A DNA stretch of 64,000 nucleotides. Origin: Candidatus Nitrosocosmicus oleophilus. GTDB lineage: Archaea > Thermoproteota > Nitrososphaeria > Nitrososphaerales > Nitrososphaeraceae. Below the pieces are notes generated by a model. The model was not told the DNA's origin, ran no database searches, and saw only the letters and a program-made list of their open reading frames with translations. The position numbers and the translations under genes are program-made. Below are positions 55,188 through 64,000 of this stretch, in pieces. Each line of letters starts with the position of its first letter. Position 1 is the first letter of the stretch. The stretch covers positions 2,232,001 to 2,296,000 of the forward strand of contig NZ_CP012850.1 in NCBI RefSeq assembly GCF_000802205.1, read 5' to 3'.

Positions 55188-55949
55188 TCATATTTTTCCC
55201 AATTTCTTAACATACAATTTATACGCTTCTAAATACGATTTTTTATCTCCAATATCCATGAAACTCCCCTCTTCTACTATGAACGACTTTACCTTCTTTT
55301 TTGACTTTATTGATTCCCTTACTGCTTCGTCCATTCCAAAGGAGGTAGAAACTGGAATCAAATCTAAAAACTCTGGTTCAAAAACATAGCATCCTATATT
55401 TATCAAGCCAGAAATTTCTGGCTTTTCCTTCCATTCAGATACAAGCAGGTTTTCATGGCCACTAAGCTCAATGAATCCGTATTTGAGATTGGTTTTGTAC
55501 CTAGAAAGTGCCATAGAAATAAAGGCCTTATCTTTGAAATGGTTTTCAATCATTTTATCAAGTGGGAATTCATAAACTGAATCACCGTATAGACAAACGA
55601 ACGGTTCTTTTAAATGAGTAGCAGCAGTTTTCAATTGTCCAGCGGTTGCTAGTGGTCTATCTGATCTGGAATACTTTATATTTATCCCGAACCGAGTACC
55701 GTCTTCAAAGTAATCTTCTATAGATCTGTGCAAGTAACTCACACAAATAATTACCTCATTTATCTTTTTAGATTTGATAAGCCATTCAACCAAATATTCA
55801 AGCAGTGGCTTATTGCCCAACGGCAACATTGGTTTTGGAATAAAGAATGTATAAGGTTGTAGCCTTGTTCCGAGACCGCCAGCTAATATTACTGCTTTCA
55901 CAGAAAATAAGAATAATTGATCATTATTTAAAATATTAGTTGTTGACAT
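55188..55949 (-). CDS. Sugar-1-phosphate nucleotidyltransferase
   Basis: A 253-residue NTP-transferase. The activation motif is AVILAGGLGTRLQPYT with the Lys of FIPKPMLPLGNKP, and CLYGDSVYEF supplies the metal Asp. Such enzymes make NDP-glucose, NDP-mannose or similar from NTP and sugar 1-phosphate, supplying glycosyltransferases such as those at 20661 and 35769. The first 16 or so residues before VKAVILAGG are atypical, so an internal start is possible. The ATG at 55949 overlaps the thiDN stop by 14 bp. Confidence 0.88.
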   Translation of the reverse strand: MSTTNILNNDQLFLFSVKAVILAGGLGTRLQPYTFFIPKPMLPLGNKPLLEYLVEWLIKSKKINEVIICVSYLHRSIEDYFEDGTRFGINIKYSRSDRPLATAGQLKTAATHLKEPFVCLYGDSVYEFPLDKMIENHFKDKAFISMALSRYKTNLKYGFIELSGHENLLVSEWKEKPEISGLINIGCYVFEPEFLDLIPVSTSFGMDEAVRESIKSKKKVKSFIVEEGSFMDIGDKKSYLEAYKLYVKKLGKI

Positions 55950-57288
55950 AGTATTGTAGAATAATTCTTATTTTTTCTAAAACCTCTTTTGGATCTTGTC
56001 CAAAAATAATAACCATAGGCTCCTTTCCAAAATCGCCATCGTGATAAACTATTTCTGCATCCGGATTTTGTTTAAAGGCTTCACTAATCCCCCATTTTAT
56101 AGAGGATCCTTCTGTCTTCTTAACCTCTTTTATTTCGTACTTTCTAGAATAAGAAGAGCACCTAAAATTATTTTCGCAGATATCGATGATATTTGGATTG
56201 TTTCGAATATTGATGGCGGACCTAAGTAGTGAATTAAATTTGGTGGCTGATAAAATTGCGTTAGAAACATGCAGGGAAGCTCCGAATTGGACGACATTTG
56301 GAGTTCTAATATTAGTTCCCAAATCAATCAATCTACCCAAAACCCCTGCAATGTCATCAAAATTTTTGGGTCTCTCTATTGAATACACAAAGTTTGTTTT
56401 TGTCTCTGGAATAAGTTTAAAAAAATTAGGCATTTTTTCCAAATTTGATACTGCAGCTTGCAATTGTGCCAATACTTTAAATTTTTCAGAGTTGTCATAC
56501 ATGTTATATAGCGGATTGGAGAGTAGTACCCCATTGCCGATTTGCTTCGAGTTTTTTAACGCCTCGTATACGTACGAATTAGATAATTGGAATGACTCGC
56601 TAATATTGTACCCTTTAGCTAAAAAGGAGGCGATAGCAGCAGAAAAGTTACATCCAGTACCATGAGTATCACCAATCTCCAATCTTTCATGTACAATTAG
56701 CTGTGGTTCTTGCGTTTTATCTCTAAAAAGCAAATCCATTACTTTTGCACGTTTGGTCGGATCATGACCACCTTTAATAACTACATTGGAGGCCCCCAAA
56801 TTGAGAATCTGTGATGCAGCTTTGGACATATCATGCCTATTGGTTATCCTGATTTTTGACAGCAATTCGGCCTCCCTTAGGTTAGGCGTAATTACATGCG
56901 CTAATGGAATGATTTCCCATTTGAAATGCTCAAATGAATCTTCATCTAGTAATTTGATACCAGTACCAGAATATAAGACTGGATCAACTACAATCGGGTT
57001 CTTAAAATCTCCTAAAATACTCTTGACAATTTTTATTATTGATTTACTATAAAGAACACCTAATTTTATGACATCTGGTTTAATATCTTCTAAAGTAGTA
57101 ATTAATTGATTTCTAAAAAATTTTGGCGGTACTACCAGAATATCAGAAATTGTCTTGGTATTCTGAGCAGTTAACGTAGTTATTATTGTTGTACCATATA
57201 CACCCAAAGCAGAAAATGTCTTTAAGTCTGCCTGTATGCCAGCGCCAGCTGATGAATCACTTCCTGCAATCGTCATTACCTTTTTCAA
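55936..57288 (-). CDS. thiD: Bifunctional HMP-phosphate kinase / thiamine-phosphate synthase (ThiDN)
   Basis: A 450-residue fusion. Residues 1-265 are ThiD ([35 protein letters not shown]), which phosphorylates hydroxymethylpyrimidine phosphate. Residues of about 275-450 are ThiN ([41 protein letters not shown]), the archaeal thiamine-phosphate synthase that replaces ThiE. The combination is common in archaea. The downstream nucleotidyltransferase overlaps by 14 bp and may be coupled to it. Confidence 0.93.
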   Translation of the reverse strand: MKKVMTIAGSDSSAGAGIQADLKTFSALGVYGTTIITTLTAQNTKTISDILVVPPKFFRNQLITTLEDIKPDVIKLGVLYSKSIIKIVKSILGDFKNPIVVDPVLYSGTGIKLLDEDSFEHFKWEIIPLAHVITPNLREAELLSKIRITNRHDMSKAASQILNLGASNVVIKGGHDPTKRAKVMDLLFRDKTQEPQLIVHERLEIGDTHGTGCNFSAAIASFLAKGYNISESFQLSNSYVYEALKNSKQIGNGVLLSNPLYNMYDNSEKFKVLAQLQAAVSNLEKMPNFFKLIPETKTNFVYSIERPKNFDDIAGVLGRLIDLGTNIRTPNVVQFGASLHVSNAILSATKFNSLLRSAINIRNNPNIIDICENNFRCSSYSRKYEIKEVKKTEGSSIKWGISEAFKQNPDAEIVYHDGDFGKEPMVIIFGQDPKEVLEKIRIILQYYVNN

Positions 57289-57608
57289 TCTTTTGATACC
57301 CTCTTATTGAGTTGGAGTTAGATCTAAATTAATGTCACTTGTTACCTCAGATGTTAATTCCTATATTTATTAAAAATTGTAAAATATAGTATGAAGTCTT
57401 GGTTTATTTTCACAAACATCAATGAATGGTGTATTGATATGATTCGATTAGAAAAATTGCGAGATATTCTAACTTAATCTTGTCTCCACCCTAAATATTA
57501 CTATTACGTAATTATAAAAACAAGTCATTATTACAAAAATCCTAAGCATAGCAGACAAGTGATCATAACTGTTAAATATGCATTTCATGTCAATTTTTCT
57601 GATTATTA
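57289..57608. other. Divergent gap between thiDN and aIF5A
   Basis: A 320-bp AT-rich gap holding the promoters of both genes, with no ORF. No thiamine riboswitch consensus was recognised upstream of thiDN. Confidence 0.45.
57571..57579 (+). promoter_or_regulatory. TATA-like box of aIF5A
   Basis: The run gttaaatat lies about 33 bp before the TTG start of aIF5A, leaving a very short leader, which is common in archaea. Inferred from position and base composition. Confidence 0.4.
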
Positions 57609-58001
57609 TTGAGTAAGCCCATGGACCTTGGTAGTTTGAAGGTTGGTTCTTATATTATCATAGACGGAGAACCATGTAGAATTGTTTCTTATGATCATAG
57701 TAAGCCAGGTAAACATGGTTCTGCCAAAGCCAGAGTGGCAGCTATGGGTGTTTTCGACGGCTCAAGGCACAGTTTAGTTGCTCCTGTATCAGCAAATGTT
57801 GAAGTTCCCCTCATAGACAAAAGGAGTGGACAACTCATCTCAGTTGCTGGCCAAGTTTTACAAATCATGGATCTTGAAACATTTGAAGTTTTTGAAACAT
57901 CAGCAATAGAAGATGAAATAAGAGATAAACTCAACCAGGGTGGCGAAGTTGAGTATTGGAAAGTATTGGAACGGGTAAAAATTGTCAGAGTAAAAGGATA
58001 A
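57609..58001 (+). CDS. eif5A: Translation factor aIF5A
   Basis: A 130-residue factor that helps the ribosome past difficult peptide bonds. The hypusine loop SKPGKHGSAK contains Lys35, the residue modified from spermidine. The N-terminal SH3-like barrel and the C-terminal OB fold (PLIDKRSGQLISVAG) are both complete. The start is TTG at 57609, with an internal ATG four codons on. The site-2 protease gene follows after 228 bp. Confidence 0.95.
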   Translation: MSKPMDLGSLKVGSYIIIDGEPCRIVSYDHSKPGKHGSAKARVAAMGVFDGSRHSLVAPVSANVEVPLIDKRSGQLISVAGQVLQIMDLETFEVFETSAIEDEIRDKLNQGGEVEYWKVLERVKIVRVKG

Positions 58002-58229
58002 TACAGATAAGTAGCAGATCTGAATAGAGGACGCATCCACCACTATCTTTTCGACAAAGGTAAGAATACAATCTCGTATACGTATGAATAATACGTTTTA
58101 TCAACCTAATATGACGAAAATATCTCAAGGAATTGCTAAATTGGTTTTTCTTCTACCCCAGAGGTTATGAAAAACTTCAAAAAGTATGTTATGATGCATT
58201 TAAATAATAATAATGTTCACATTAATTAA

Positions 58230-59456
58230 TTGGAACAGCAATCAAAAATAAAGTTTGATCTTCACTTACCACTTATTCTAATTCATACACCCTACGGTTT
58301 AAAATTCTTTGATAAAGTTTCCAAGACGAGGGTTGCAAGGTTTTATGCAAAATTCAATACATATTTAATGCCACTTATTACAATTATGGCTTTATTCTTA
58401 ATAATTGGATCAGTTGCTGCACTGTTTTCAAGCGAAACAATTAGGGAGGGCGCTCGTGGAGTTGGCCCCCAGGCCAATTTGTTGATACCTGGCCTTAATC
58501 CTTATTTGCCAATTTGGGAAGGTTGGGTAGCTTTGGTAGTTACAATCATAGTTCATGAAGCAGGCCATGGGATAATTGCCAGGGTTTACGGCGTTAAGGT
58601 TGAATCTACTGGCCTAGTGTTGTTTTTGGGAATACCAATTGGGGCATTTGTGAATATTGAAAGAGATGAGCTTAATAGGATTTCAACTAAGCAGAAAAGT
58701 TCTATCCTGACTGCAGGTCCTATGACAAACATAGTATTAGCTGCTATTTCCTTATTTGTAATACTTTTGATAACTTCCACTTTGGTAATAACTAAGCCAA
58801 TGGACCCAGCCTTATATGGAGTAGTTGTAACAAATGTCAATCAAGGTTCTCTTGCTGAATCTATAGGCCTTGACAAAGGGACCACGATACAACAAATTCA
58901 GAACAACCAGATTCGAAATCCGGTGGAGCTAAATGATAACTTAAATGCCAATTTGGGGAAATTGGTCACGATCGGTATCATAAATGAAGATGGAGTGAAA
59001 TCAATTAAGCAGGCAACTCTTCCTCCTCAAAGAGAGCCAGGGAAGGGAATCTTAGGGGTTTCCATTACACCAGTTGCAGACCCAAAAGAGGTACTGGATC
59101 GTTATAACTCTATGATTTATACTTCACCATTAGGTTTGCTTGCTCCACCAACATTTGTGCAAGGTATGGTACCTTACTCTGACTTCATGGCCGACAAATA
59201 TACGTCTCCTATTTTTGGTTCATATTACACAATACCTGCTAGCCTATTCTTTTGGCTTTGGTTCATTAATTTCAATGTCGCGATATTTAATGCATTGCCG
59301 ATTGGCCCTCTGGATGGAGGTCAACTATATAACACATTGATAGATAAGAAAACTCAAAACAAAAAAGGAATTATTAAGCATGCATCAAAAATACTGACTT
59401 ATGGAATGGTAATAGTTGTTGTGCTATCAATCGCATTACCTTACATATTGAAATAA
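58230..59456 (+). CDS. Site-2 protease (M50 family) with PDZ domain
   Basis: A 408-residue membrane zinc protease. The active site HEAGH is at 109-113 in a membrane helix, and the third ligand in LPIGPLDGGQL near the C-terminus. Five or so other helices surround it, and a PDZ-like part lies at about 200-270 (VVTNVNQGSLAESIGL). Relatives cut regulatory proteins within the membrane. The start is TTG at 58230. Its substrate is not known, and no adjacent anti-sigma-like gene is expected in archaea. Confidence 0.9.
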   Translation: MEQQSKIKFDLHLPLILIHTPYGLKFFDKVSKTRVARFYAKFNTYLMPLITIMALFLIIGSVAALFSSETIREGARGVGPQANLLIPGLNPYLPIWEGWVALVVTIIVHEAGHGIIARVYGVKVESTGLVLFLGIPIGAFVNIERDELNRISTKQKSSILTAGPMTNIVLAAISLFVILLITSTLVITKPMDPALYGVVVTNVNQGSLAESIGLDKGTTIQQIQNNQIRNPVELNDNLNANLGKLVTIGIINEDGVKSIKQATLPPQREPGKGILGVSITPVADPKEVLDRYNSMIYTSPLGLLAPPTFVQGMVPYSDFMADKYTSPIFGSYYTIPASLFFWLWFINFNVAIFNALPIGPLDGGQLYNTLIDKKTQNKKGIIKHASKILTYGMVIVVVLSIALPYILK

Positions 59457-59688
59457 TAAGTTTTGGCATGAAGAACGGATGATATTAAATCAAATTGGGA
59501 TGGACCATCGATAAAATGGTTATCGGGTCAAAAATATTTGTTTCATGATTTATCTTTGCTCACTAGTTGAAACCTAAGCATAACATGTAGATTTCATATA
59601 CTCCGTGTTGTTTGTTTGTCATAATGTATCATTGACCCCTTAATTCTCATCTAAACGTTCTCAATAGAATATTTCACTTGGACTTTTT

Positions 59689-60723
59689 ATGCGACATAGA
59701 CAAACATCTATAATAGAATGTAAAAAAATAGGATCATTGAAAACTTCCCTTTTAAATTTTAAATTCTTTTATTGTGTTAATCATGTTGAAAAAAAATATC
59801 CATTATATTTAGAAAGTCATATAACAGATCCTTTGGATGGCAACGAATGCCTTGAGGGGTTCCTCATATGTCCGGAGTGCAAGAAGAAATTTCCCATAAT
59901 TGAGGGGATTGCAATAATAGTAGGTGATATCGTAAAGTATGCCTCAAAACGAGTGCCAACATTTGGTAAATGGTTTTCAAATTCTAAAAGCGTAGAGATG
60001 AAGTCTTTCTTAAAAGATTTATCATTGGATATCGACAAGAGTCATCAAAAAGAGGATCGATATGAGGAAGATGGTTTATATTTTCAAAGTTATAAATGGC
60101 TTCACAATGAAAATTTTGAAAGTGATAAATTTCTCCACCTTATGAGGTGGAAAATAAAACCATCTGATGTTTATCGAAAACTTACATCAAATATTCCTTT
60201 CAATCCCGAAGGAATTGCATTAGATTTAGGATGTGCTTTAGGATTATCCACAATGGAATTGGCAAAAAAATTTTCATTTGTTTTCGGGATAGACTCCTCA
60301 TTCTCTTTTATTCGAGAAGCCAAGAAAAAAATAAGTGAACAAGGGGTAACAAATATGGAGTTCATAGTATCTGATATTTTGGATCTGCCTTTCAGGAATC
60401 AAACATTTGACCTTATATTTGGGTTGAATATTGTTGAATTCTTGCCTGTTGATGACCTTTTGCCCAAGATACATCATCTCCTAAAGCCACATTCCCTGTT
60501 TATAACAACTACTCCTTACGATTACAATCGAGAGATAGTTTACAATAGAAATATGAATGACCAAATATTGCGTTCAACCTTGGAAAAAAAAGGTTTTGAA
60601 GTTACTCTCAGGACAAAAAAAGAGGCATTTATTCCTTGGATTCTGAAAGTTAACGAGAGAACATACCTGTTTTACTTCCTTGATCTTATCGAAGCGAGAA
60701 AAATCTCAAAACACAAGTATTAA
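59689..60723 (+). CDS. SAM methyltransferase with N-terminal Trm112-like zinc part
   Basis: A 344-residue protein. Residues of about 27-80 look like a Trm112-type module with a CPEC pair (FYCVNH...FLICPECKKKFPIIEGI). From about 165 there is a class I methyltransferase: ALDLGCALGLSTMELA (motif I), FGIDSSFSFI (post I), VSDILDLPFRNQTFDLI. Target is unknown, since the family includes protein, lipid and small-molecule methylases. The first ATG gives a longer N-terminus than the zinc part needs. Confidence 0.8.
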   Translation: MRHRQTSIIECKKIGSLKTSLLNFKFFYCVNHVEKKYPLYLESHITDPLDGNECLEGFLICPECKKKFPIIEGIAIIVGDIVKYASKRVPTFGKWFSNSKSVEMKSFLKDLSLDIDKSHQKEDRYEEDGLYFQSYKWLHNENFESDKFLHLMRWKIKPSDVYRKLTSNIPFNPEGIALDLGCALGLSTMELAKKFSFVFGIDSSFSFIREAKKKISEQGVTNMEFIVSDILDLPFRNQTFDLIFGLNIVEFLPVDDLLPKIHHLLKPHSLFITTTPYDYNREIVYNRNMNDQILRSTLEKKGFEVTLRTKKEAFIPWILKVNERTYLFYFLDLIEARKISKHKY

Positions 60724-60836
60724 ACTTATGTGACATTTTACCCTATCACTTGACTGATATTATATCTACAGTAAAAACTTATGAAACTTGTTCCAAAATC
60801 TAATTATACGAATTTACAAAAGAGATAGCAGGTATA

Positions 60837-61838
60837 ATGAAAATAGTATTTTTACAATCTTCATCTACTTCTTATTCATTCCTAGATTATAACGAAAGTG
60901 AGGTCGATAGTTCTATACCTTCAAATTGTTCTCTATACCTATTTGGACGAGCCCTTATAACAAGAAATGTAGAATTGATAAATTCCTTATATGATTTGGA
61001 AACTATATTCGTTCCTAAGAAGTTAAATTTTATTTCCAGCATTATAAAATCTACTACAGACATACCAGTAGAGGAAATTGATGAAAATACATACAGTAAA
61101 TTAATTAAAAGCGAATTAAGGGTTCCTAATAAATTTGAAAACGTCGAGAAAAACAATTTTGGGAACTCTAGCAATAATGTTCAACAAAATGCCCTCATTA
61201 CAAACAACAATTTATTGTTCCTTCCTTGTAATACTGTAATAGGAAAGAGGTCCACTAGAAAAAGTATCGAATACTACAAATTTCAGTATCCATGGGAATT
61301 TTTAGATATTATACAGGAACTCCTGAAGAATGAGGTAACATTTTCAATAATTTCCAATAAAGCATCAATTGCAAAAACTGCAATTATCGAAGGTCCGTGT
61401 ATAATTGAAGATAATGTTGTAATAGATGATTTCGCAAAGATTAAAGGACCATCTTACATTGGCAATGGAAGCTTCGTAGGCATGGGTTCGTTAATTCGTA
61501 ACAGTATGATTGACTATAACACTAATATTGGCTTTAACTGTGAAATCGGGAAGACTTATTTCGCAGGCAATGCAAAAATTTCCCACCATAATGTAATTTT
61601 GGATAGCATAATCGGAAAGAATGTCTGGTTTGGTGGCTACTCCGGAACTGCAAACGTATTACTCACCAGAAAGAATGTCCAATACAGAATCAACAATGAA
61701 CTAATAGATACAGGAAGAAATCATTTTGGCGCAGTTGTGTCTAATAACAGTGCTATAGGTGCCTCAGTAATCATCCTTCCTGGTCGCAAGATTCCTCCAG
61801 ATTCTATTATTCCAGCTGGGACTATTTTTTCAAAATAA
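60837..61838 (+). CDS. Left-handed beta-helix protein, sugar-nucleotide acyltransferase-like
   Basis: A 333-residue protein. From residue 175 it has hexapeptide repeats (IAKTAIIEGPCIIEDNVVID; KGPSYIGNGSFVGMGSL; VILDSIIGKNVWFGGYSG), as in GlmU and related bifunctional sugar-1-P transferases. The N-terminal 170 residues should be a nucleotidyltransferase, yet the GGxGTR loop and KP motif are absent; an Asn-rich stretch lies near 112-120. It may be a regulatory or acyltransferase-only relative. It follows the methyltransferase by 113 bp. Confidence 0.75.
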   Translation: MKIVFLQSSSTSYSFLDYNESEVDSSIPSNCSLYLFGRALITRNVELINSLYDLETIFVPKKLNFISSIIKSTTDIPVEEIDENTYSKLIKSELRVPNKFENVEKNNFGNSSNNVQQNALITNNNLLFLPCNTVIGKRSTRKSIEYYKFQYPWEFLDIIQELLKNEVTFSIISNKASIAKTAIIEGPCIIEDNVVIDDFAKIKGPSYIGNGSFVGMGSLIRNSMIDYNTNIGFNCEIGKTYFAGNAKISHHNVILDSIIGKNVWFGGYSGTANVLLTRKNVQYRINNELIDTGRNHFGAVVSNNSAIGASVIILPGRKIPPDSIIPAGTIFSK

Positions 61839-61873
61839 TAGATATATTTAGAAGATACCAAACTTTTTTTTCC

Positions 61874-62362
61874 TTACGATGTTTTGTTTGTTACTTCATT
61901 GAATGACTTAAAAGCCATAGCCTCATCTTTAAGAGATTCCGATAAGAAATTGGTAGAAATTTCATTTAAAGTTTCATTACCTGTCAATAAATAATCCTTA
62001 AAGTATTGATAACTTTTGATCTCGTTATTGAAAGAGTTTACTAGGCTGTCCTTTGCAGAATCAAAGGCAGCTGGTGATTCCGTTTGGTTAAAATCATTCA
62101 TCTGTTTTGTAAAATTTACCAAGTAGGTATTGGTCAAATCCGCCATCGTTTCATTGGATATTGTCCCCAATTCCCAGTGCCCTATTTCATCTTGAAAAGC
62201 CCTGGTTAGATTCGCTGAACCTTGGGTGTAAGTGGCAAAATAGTTTGCGTAGTCATTCTGTGTAGTTTGAACTGATGCCACATTAACATAGAATAATAAG
62301 ATAAGGGCCACTGAGCATAAAGAAATCAAGAATATGGTCTTTGTTCTATTAGATTTGTTCAT
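61874..62362 (-). CDS. Exported/anchored unknown protein
   Basis: A 162-residue protein with an N-terminal signal anchor (TIFLISLCSVALILLFYVNV, residues 9-28) and a helical exterior. It has many NxT/NxS sequons (NLT, NET, NFT, NQT, NKT), so it could be N-glycosylated on the cell surface. No domain is recognised. It lies between convergent and co-directed genes and has a clean ATG. Confidence 0.65.
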   Translation of the reverse strand: MNKSNRTKTIFLISLCSVALILLFYVNVASVQTTQNDYANYFATYTQGSANLTRAFQDEIGHWELGTISNETMADLTNTYLVNFTKQMNDFNQTESPAAFDSAKDSLVNSFNNEIKSYQYFKDYLLTGNETLNEISTNFLSESLKDEAMAFKSFNEVTNKTS

Positions 62363-62449
62363 ACAATTAAAAGGAATTACTTAGTTAAAAATTCTTGCGA
62401 GGTTCCTCGATTTCCAAACATTCTATTCAAATTTCAAAAGTTTCTATTC

Positions 62450-63871
62450 TTATTTTTGGGCATCAATTGATCGCGTCTTCCACAACGTAAATCCCTTATG
62501 ATCTATCAGTTCGACATTGAATTTTTTTGTAAGTTCCGATCTTATTTTATCTGATTCCTCATAGTTTTTCTGAGAGCGAAACAAGTTTCTTTGATATATT
62601 TGTTCCTCTATTTCATCAATCTCTTGCTGAGATATCTGCGGCATACGTAACCCACTTATGAACATGAATTTTTTTAACAAGCCAAAAGTCGTGGTCAAGA
62701 ATTCAACATCTACTGGAGTATCAACGGAAAAAAAATTATTAATCCTACTGGTGAATTTTAGAAAAACAGTCAATGCATTTGCAAAATTCAAATCATTACT
62801 GAGATATTCTGCAAACAAGTCTAGATAACTTATCAGTTCTTGAAGCAGGGGTCGTTGGATTGAGTCACATTTCTCATAAATAAATGAGTTTCTAGTTCGA
62901 AACTCTAATTCATAGTAGGCATTAGAAATCTGACTCCATTTCCTCTTTGTTTCATTAATTATATCCTGAGTATAATCTAGTGGTTTCGTATAATGAGATG
63001 AGAGGCAAAAGAGCCTAATCACGTTAGGGCCGACTTCTTTTAATAGTTCTGAAATCTTAATTGTATTTCCCATAGATTTTGACATTTTTTCAGAGTTAAT
63101 TGTTACCATTCCCACGTGCATCCATAATTTTGAGAATTGGGTTTCAAATAACCCTTCAGATTGAGCTATCTCATTTTCATGATGAGGAAAAATTAGATCC
63201 TGGCCTCCTCCGTGAATATCGATATTAGGCCCTAGGTATTTTGAAGCCATAACTGAACACTCAATATGCCATCCTGGCCTCCCTTTTCCCCAGGGACTAT
63301 TCCAGGTTGGTTTAGTGGAACTAAATTTCCACAATGCAAAGTCTCTTGGGTCGTCTTTAGTTTCATCAATCTCGATTCTTGCACCAGAAATTATTGAATC
63401 TCTGTCCTTTTTGGAAAGCTTACCATATCCTGGGTATGATCTAACCCTAAAATATATTCCATTTAATCCCACATACGCTTTATTTTTTTCAACTAACCTG
63501 CCAATGAATTCAATGATATCTGGAATATGGTTTGTTACCTTTGGATAAGAAGTGGCCTTTAACACATTTAGGGCATCAAAATCTCTGAAGTAACTTTCTG
63601 TATACATTTGAGAAATCTTTTCTGCATCAGTATGTTCGCTAATAGCTCTAGCTATTATTTTGTCATCTATGTCGGTAAAATTTTGTATGAATATCACCTT
63701 TGACCCCTGAACTTCTAGGAGCCGCCTTAATACGTCAAAAACTATTATGGTCCTGGCATGTCCAATATGACAGTCGTCGTAGACGGTAACACCACAAAGA
63801 TATATTCTTACTACACCATGGGTAGTATTAATTTCTTCTAAGTTGTTTGTTAATGTATTAGTTAGTTTCAT
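62450..63871 (-). CDS. cysS: Cysteinyl-tRNA synthetase
   Basis: A 473-residue class I synthetase. The HIGH motif is in DDCHIGHART, KMSKS is present as SEKMSKSMGN, and the zinc ligands are in LCGVTVYD, WHIECSVMAS and HHENEIAQSE. It charges tRNA-Cys. Length is normal and no editing insert is seen. The gene upstream on the same strand is the Rieske-like fragment at the window edge. Confidence 0.96.
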   Translation of the reverse strand: MKLTNTLTNNLEEINTTHGVVRIYLCGVTVYDDCHIGHARTIIVFDVLRRLLEVQGSKVIFIQNFTDIDDKIIARAISEHTDAEKISQMYTESYFRDFDALNVLKATSYPKVTNHIPDIIEFIGRLVEKNKAYVGLNGIYFRVRSYPGYGKLSKKDRDSIISGARIEIDETKDDPRDFALWKFSSTKPTWNSPWGKGRPGWHIECSVMASKYLGPNIDIHGGGQDLIFPHHENEIAQSEGLFETQFSKLWMHVGMVTINSEKMSKSMGNTIKISELLKEVGPNVIRLFCLSSHYTKPLDYTQDIINETKRKWSQISNAYYELEFRTRNSFIYEKCDSIQRPLLQELISYLDLFAEYLSNDLNFANALTVFLKFTSRINNFFSVDTPVDVEFLTTTFGLLKKFMFISGLRMPQISQQEIDEIEEQIYQRNLFRSQKNYEESDKIRSELTKKFNVELIDHKGFTLWKTRSIDAQK

Positions 63872-63896
63872 TTTGAAAGGAATCTTGATAGAAATA

Positions 63897-64000
63897 CTAG
63901 ATGTCTAGATAAATTTCATTTTTTCTAATCTGAACAGGGAAGGTGGTCAACTTTATACCTTCCATATAGTCTAGGAGCTCGCCCGTTCTAATATTGTAAT
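63897..64000 (-). CDS. Rieske-type protein, C-terminal fragment (cut by window edge)
   Basis: The minus strand is open from the edge to a TAG at 63897-63899. It ends YNIRTGELLDYMEGIKLTTF-type sequence followed by PVQIRKNEIYLDI, a pattern that fits the C-terminus of small Rieske [2Fe-2S] ferredoxins of the NirD/biphenyl-dioxygenase type. The cluster ligands are outside the window, so the call depends on the tail only. Confidence 0.55.
   Translation of the reverse strand, partial: YNIRTGELLDYMEGIKLTTFPVQIRKNEIYLDI

Overview
The window is a low-GC archaeal chromosome segment, most probably from an ammonia-oxidising thaumarchaeon (Nitrososphaeria) and perhaps Nitrosocosmicus-like; the genus is a guess. 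Support comes from the gene mix: a family B DNA polymerase ending in a PIP-like motif, archaeal-type ThrRS, S26e and S8e, aIF5A, a eukaryotic-type topoisomerase IB (a known thaumarchaeal hallmark), a ScpA/ScpB pair, split MetH, a ThiD-ThiN fusion and BluB. TTG and GTG starts are common. No rRNA, CRISPR array or intact insertion sequence was seen.

Left part (1-14 kb): the polymerase C-terminus, an agmatinase, thrS, a short operon of an unknown gene followed by trpC-trpB-trpA and a nuclease-like gene, CTP synthase, a NAD kinase fused to a winged helix, a PfkB kinase, S26e, and a CDP-alcohol phosphatidyltransferase with a long repetitive Pro/Thr/Asn-rich tail. From 14.1 to 22.1 kb lies the most unusual block: a short nucleotide-sugar dehydrogenase, an LmbE/PIG-L deacetylase, two ATP-grasp ligases, a BshC-like protein with an inserted zinc ribbon, a PHP phosphoesterase and a membrane GT2 glycosyltransferase. 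Deacetylase plus BshC-like ligase recalls bacillithiol synthesis, so the block may make an aminoacylated amino sugar; this is inference.

Middle (22-38 kb): split B12-dependent methionine synthase, tRNA-Arg, a DASS-family anion transporter, a SIMPL-domain exported protein, then a gene-poor stretch (about 29.9-32.6 kb) with only doubtful small ORFs. After it come a tandem-repeat small protein, a short-chain dehydrogenase, a multiply frameshifted pseudogene, a dolichol-phosphate-mannose-synthase-like GT2 and a BtuF-like protein without a signal peptide.

Right part (38-64 kb): scpA-scpB-rps8e, the purine genes purQ-purL-purF, a Nudix-like protein with a decayed Nudix box, topoisomerase IB, pyrD-pyrK, a membrane-protein family whose two genes share a nearly identical 271-bp segment, tRNA-Met, bluB behind a perfect inverted repeat, bioD, a sugar-nucleotide transferase overlapping thiDN, aIF5A, a site-2 protease, a methyltransferase, a left-handed beta-helix protein, cysS, and the C-terminus of a probable Rieske protein at the edge. 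Cofactor genes stand out: bluB and metH (B12), bioD (biotin), thiDN (thiamine) and NAD kinase. Agmatinase and aIF5A could both belong to the polyamine/hypusine route.
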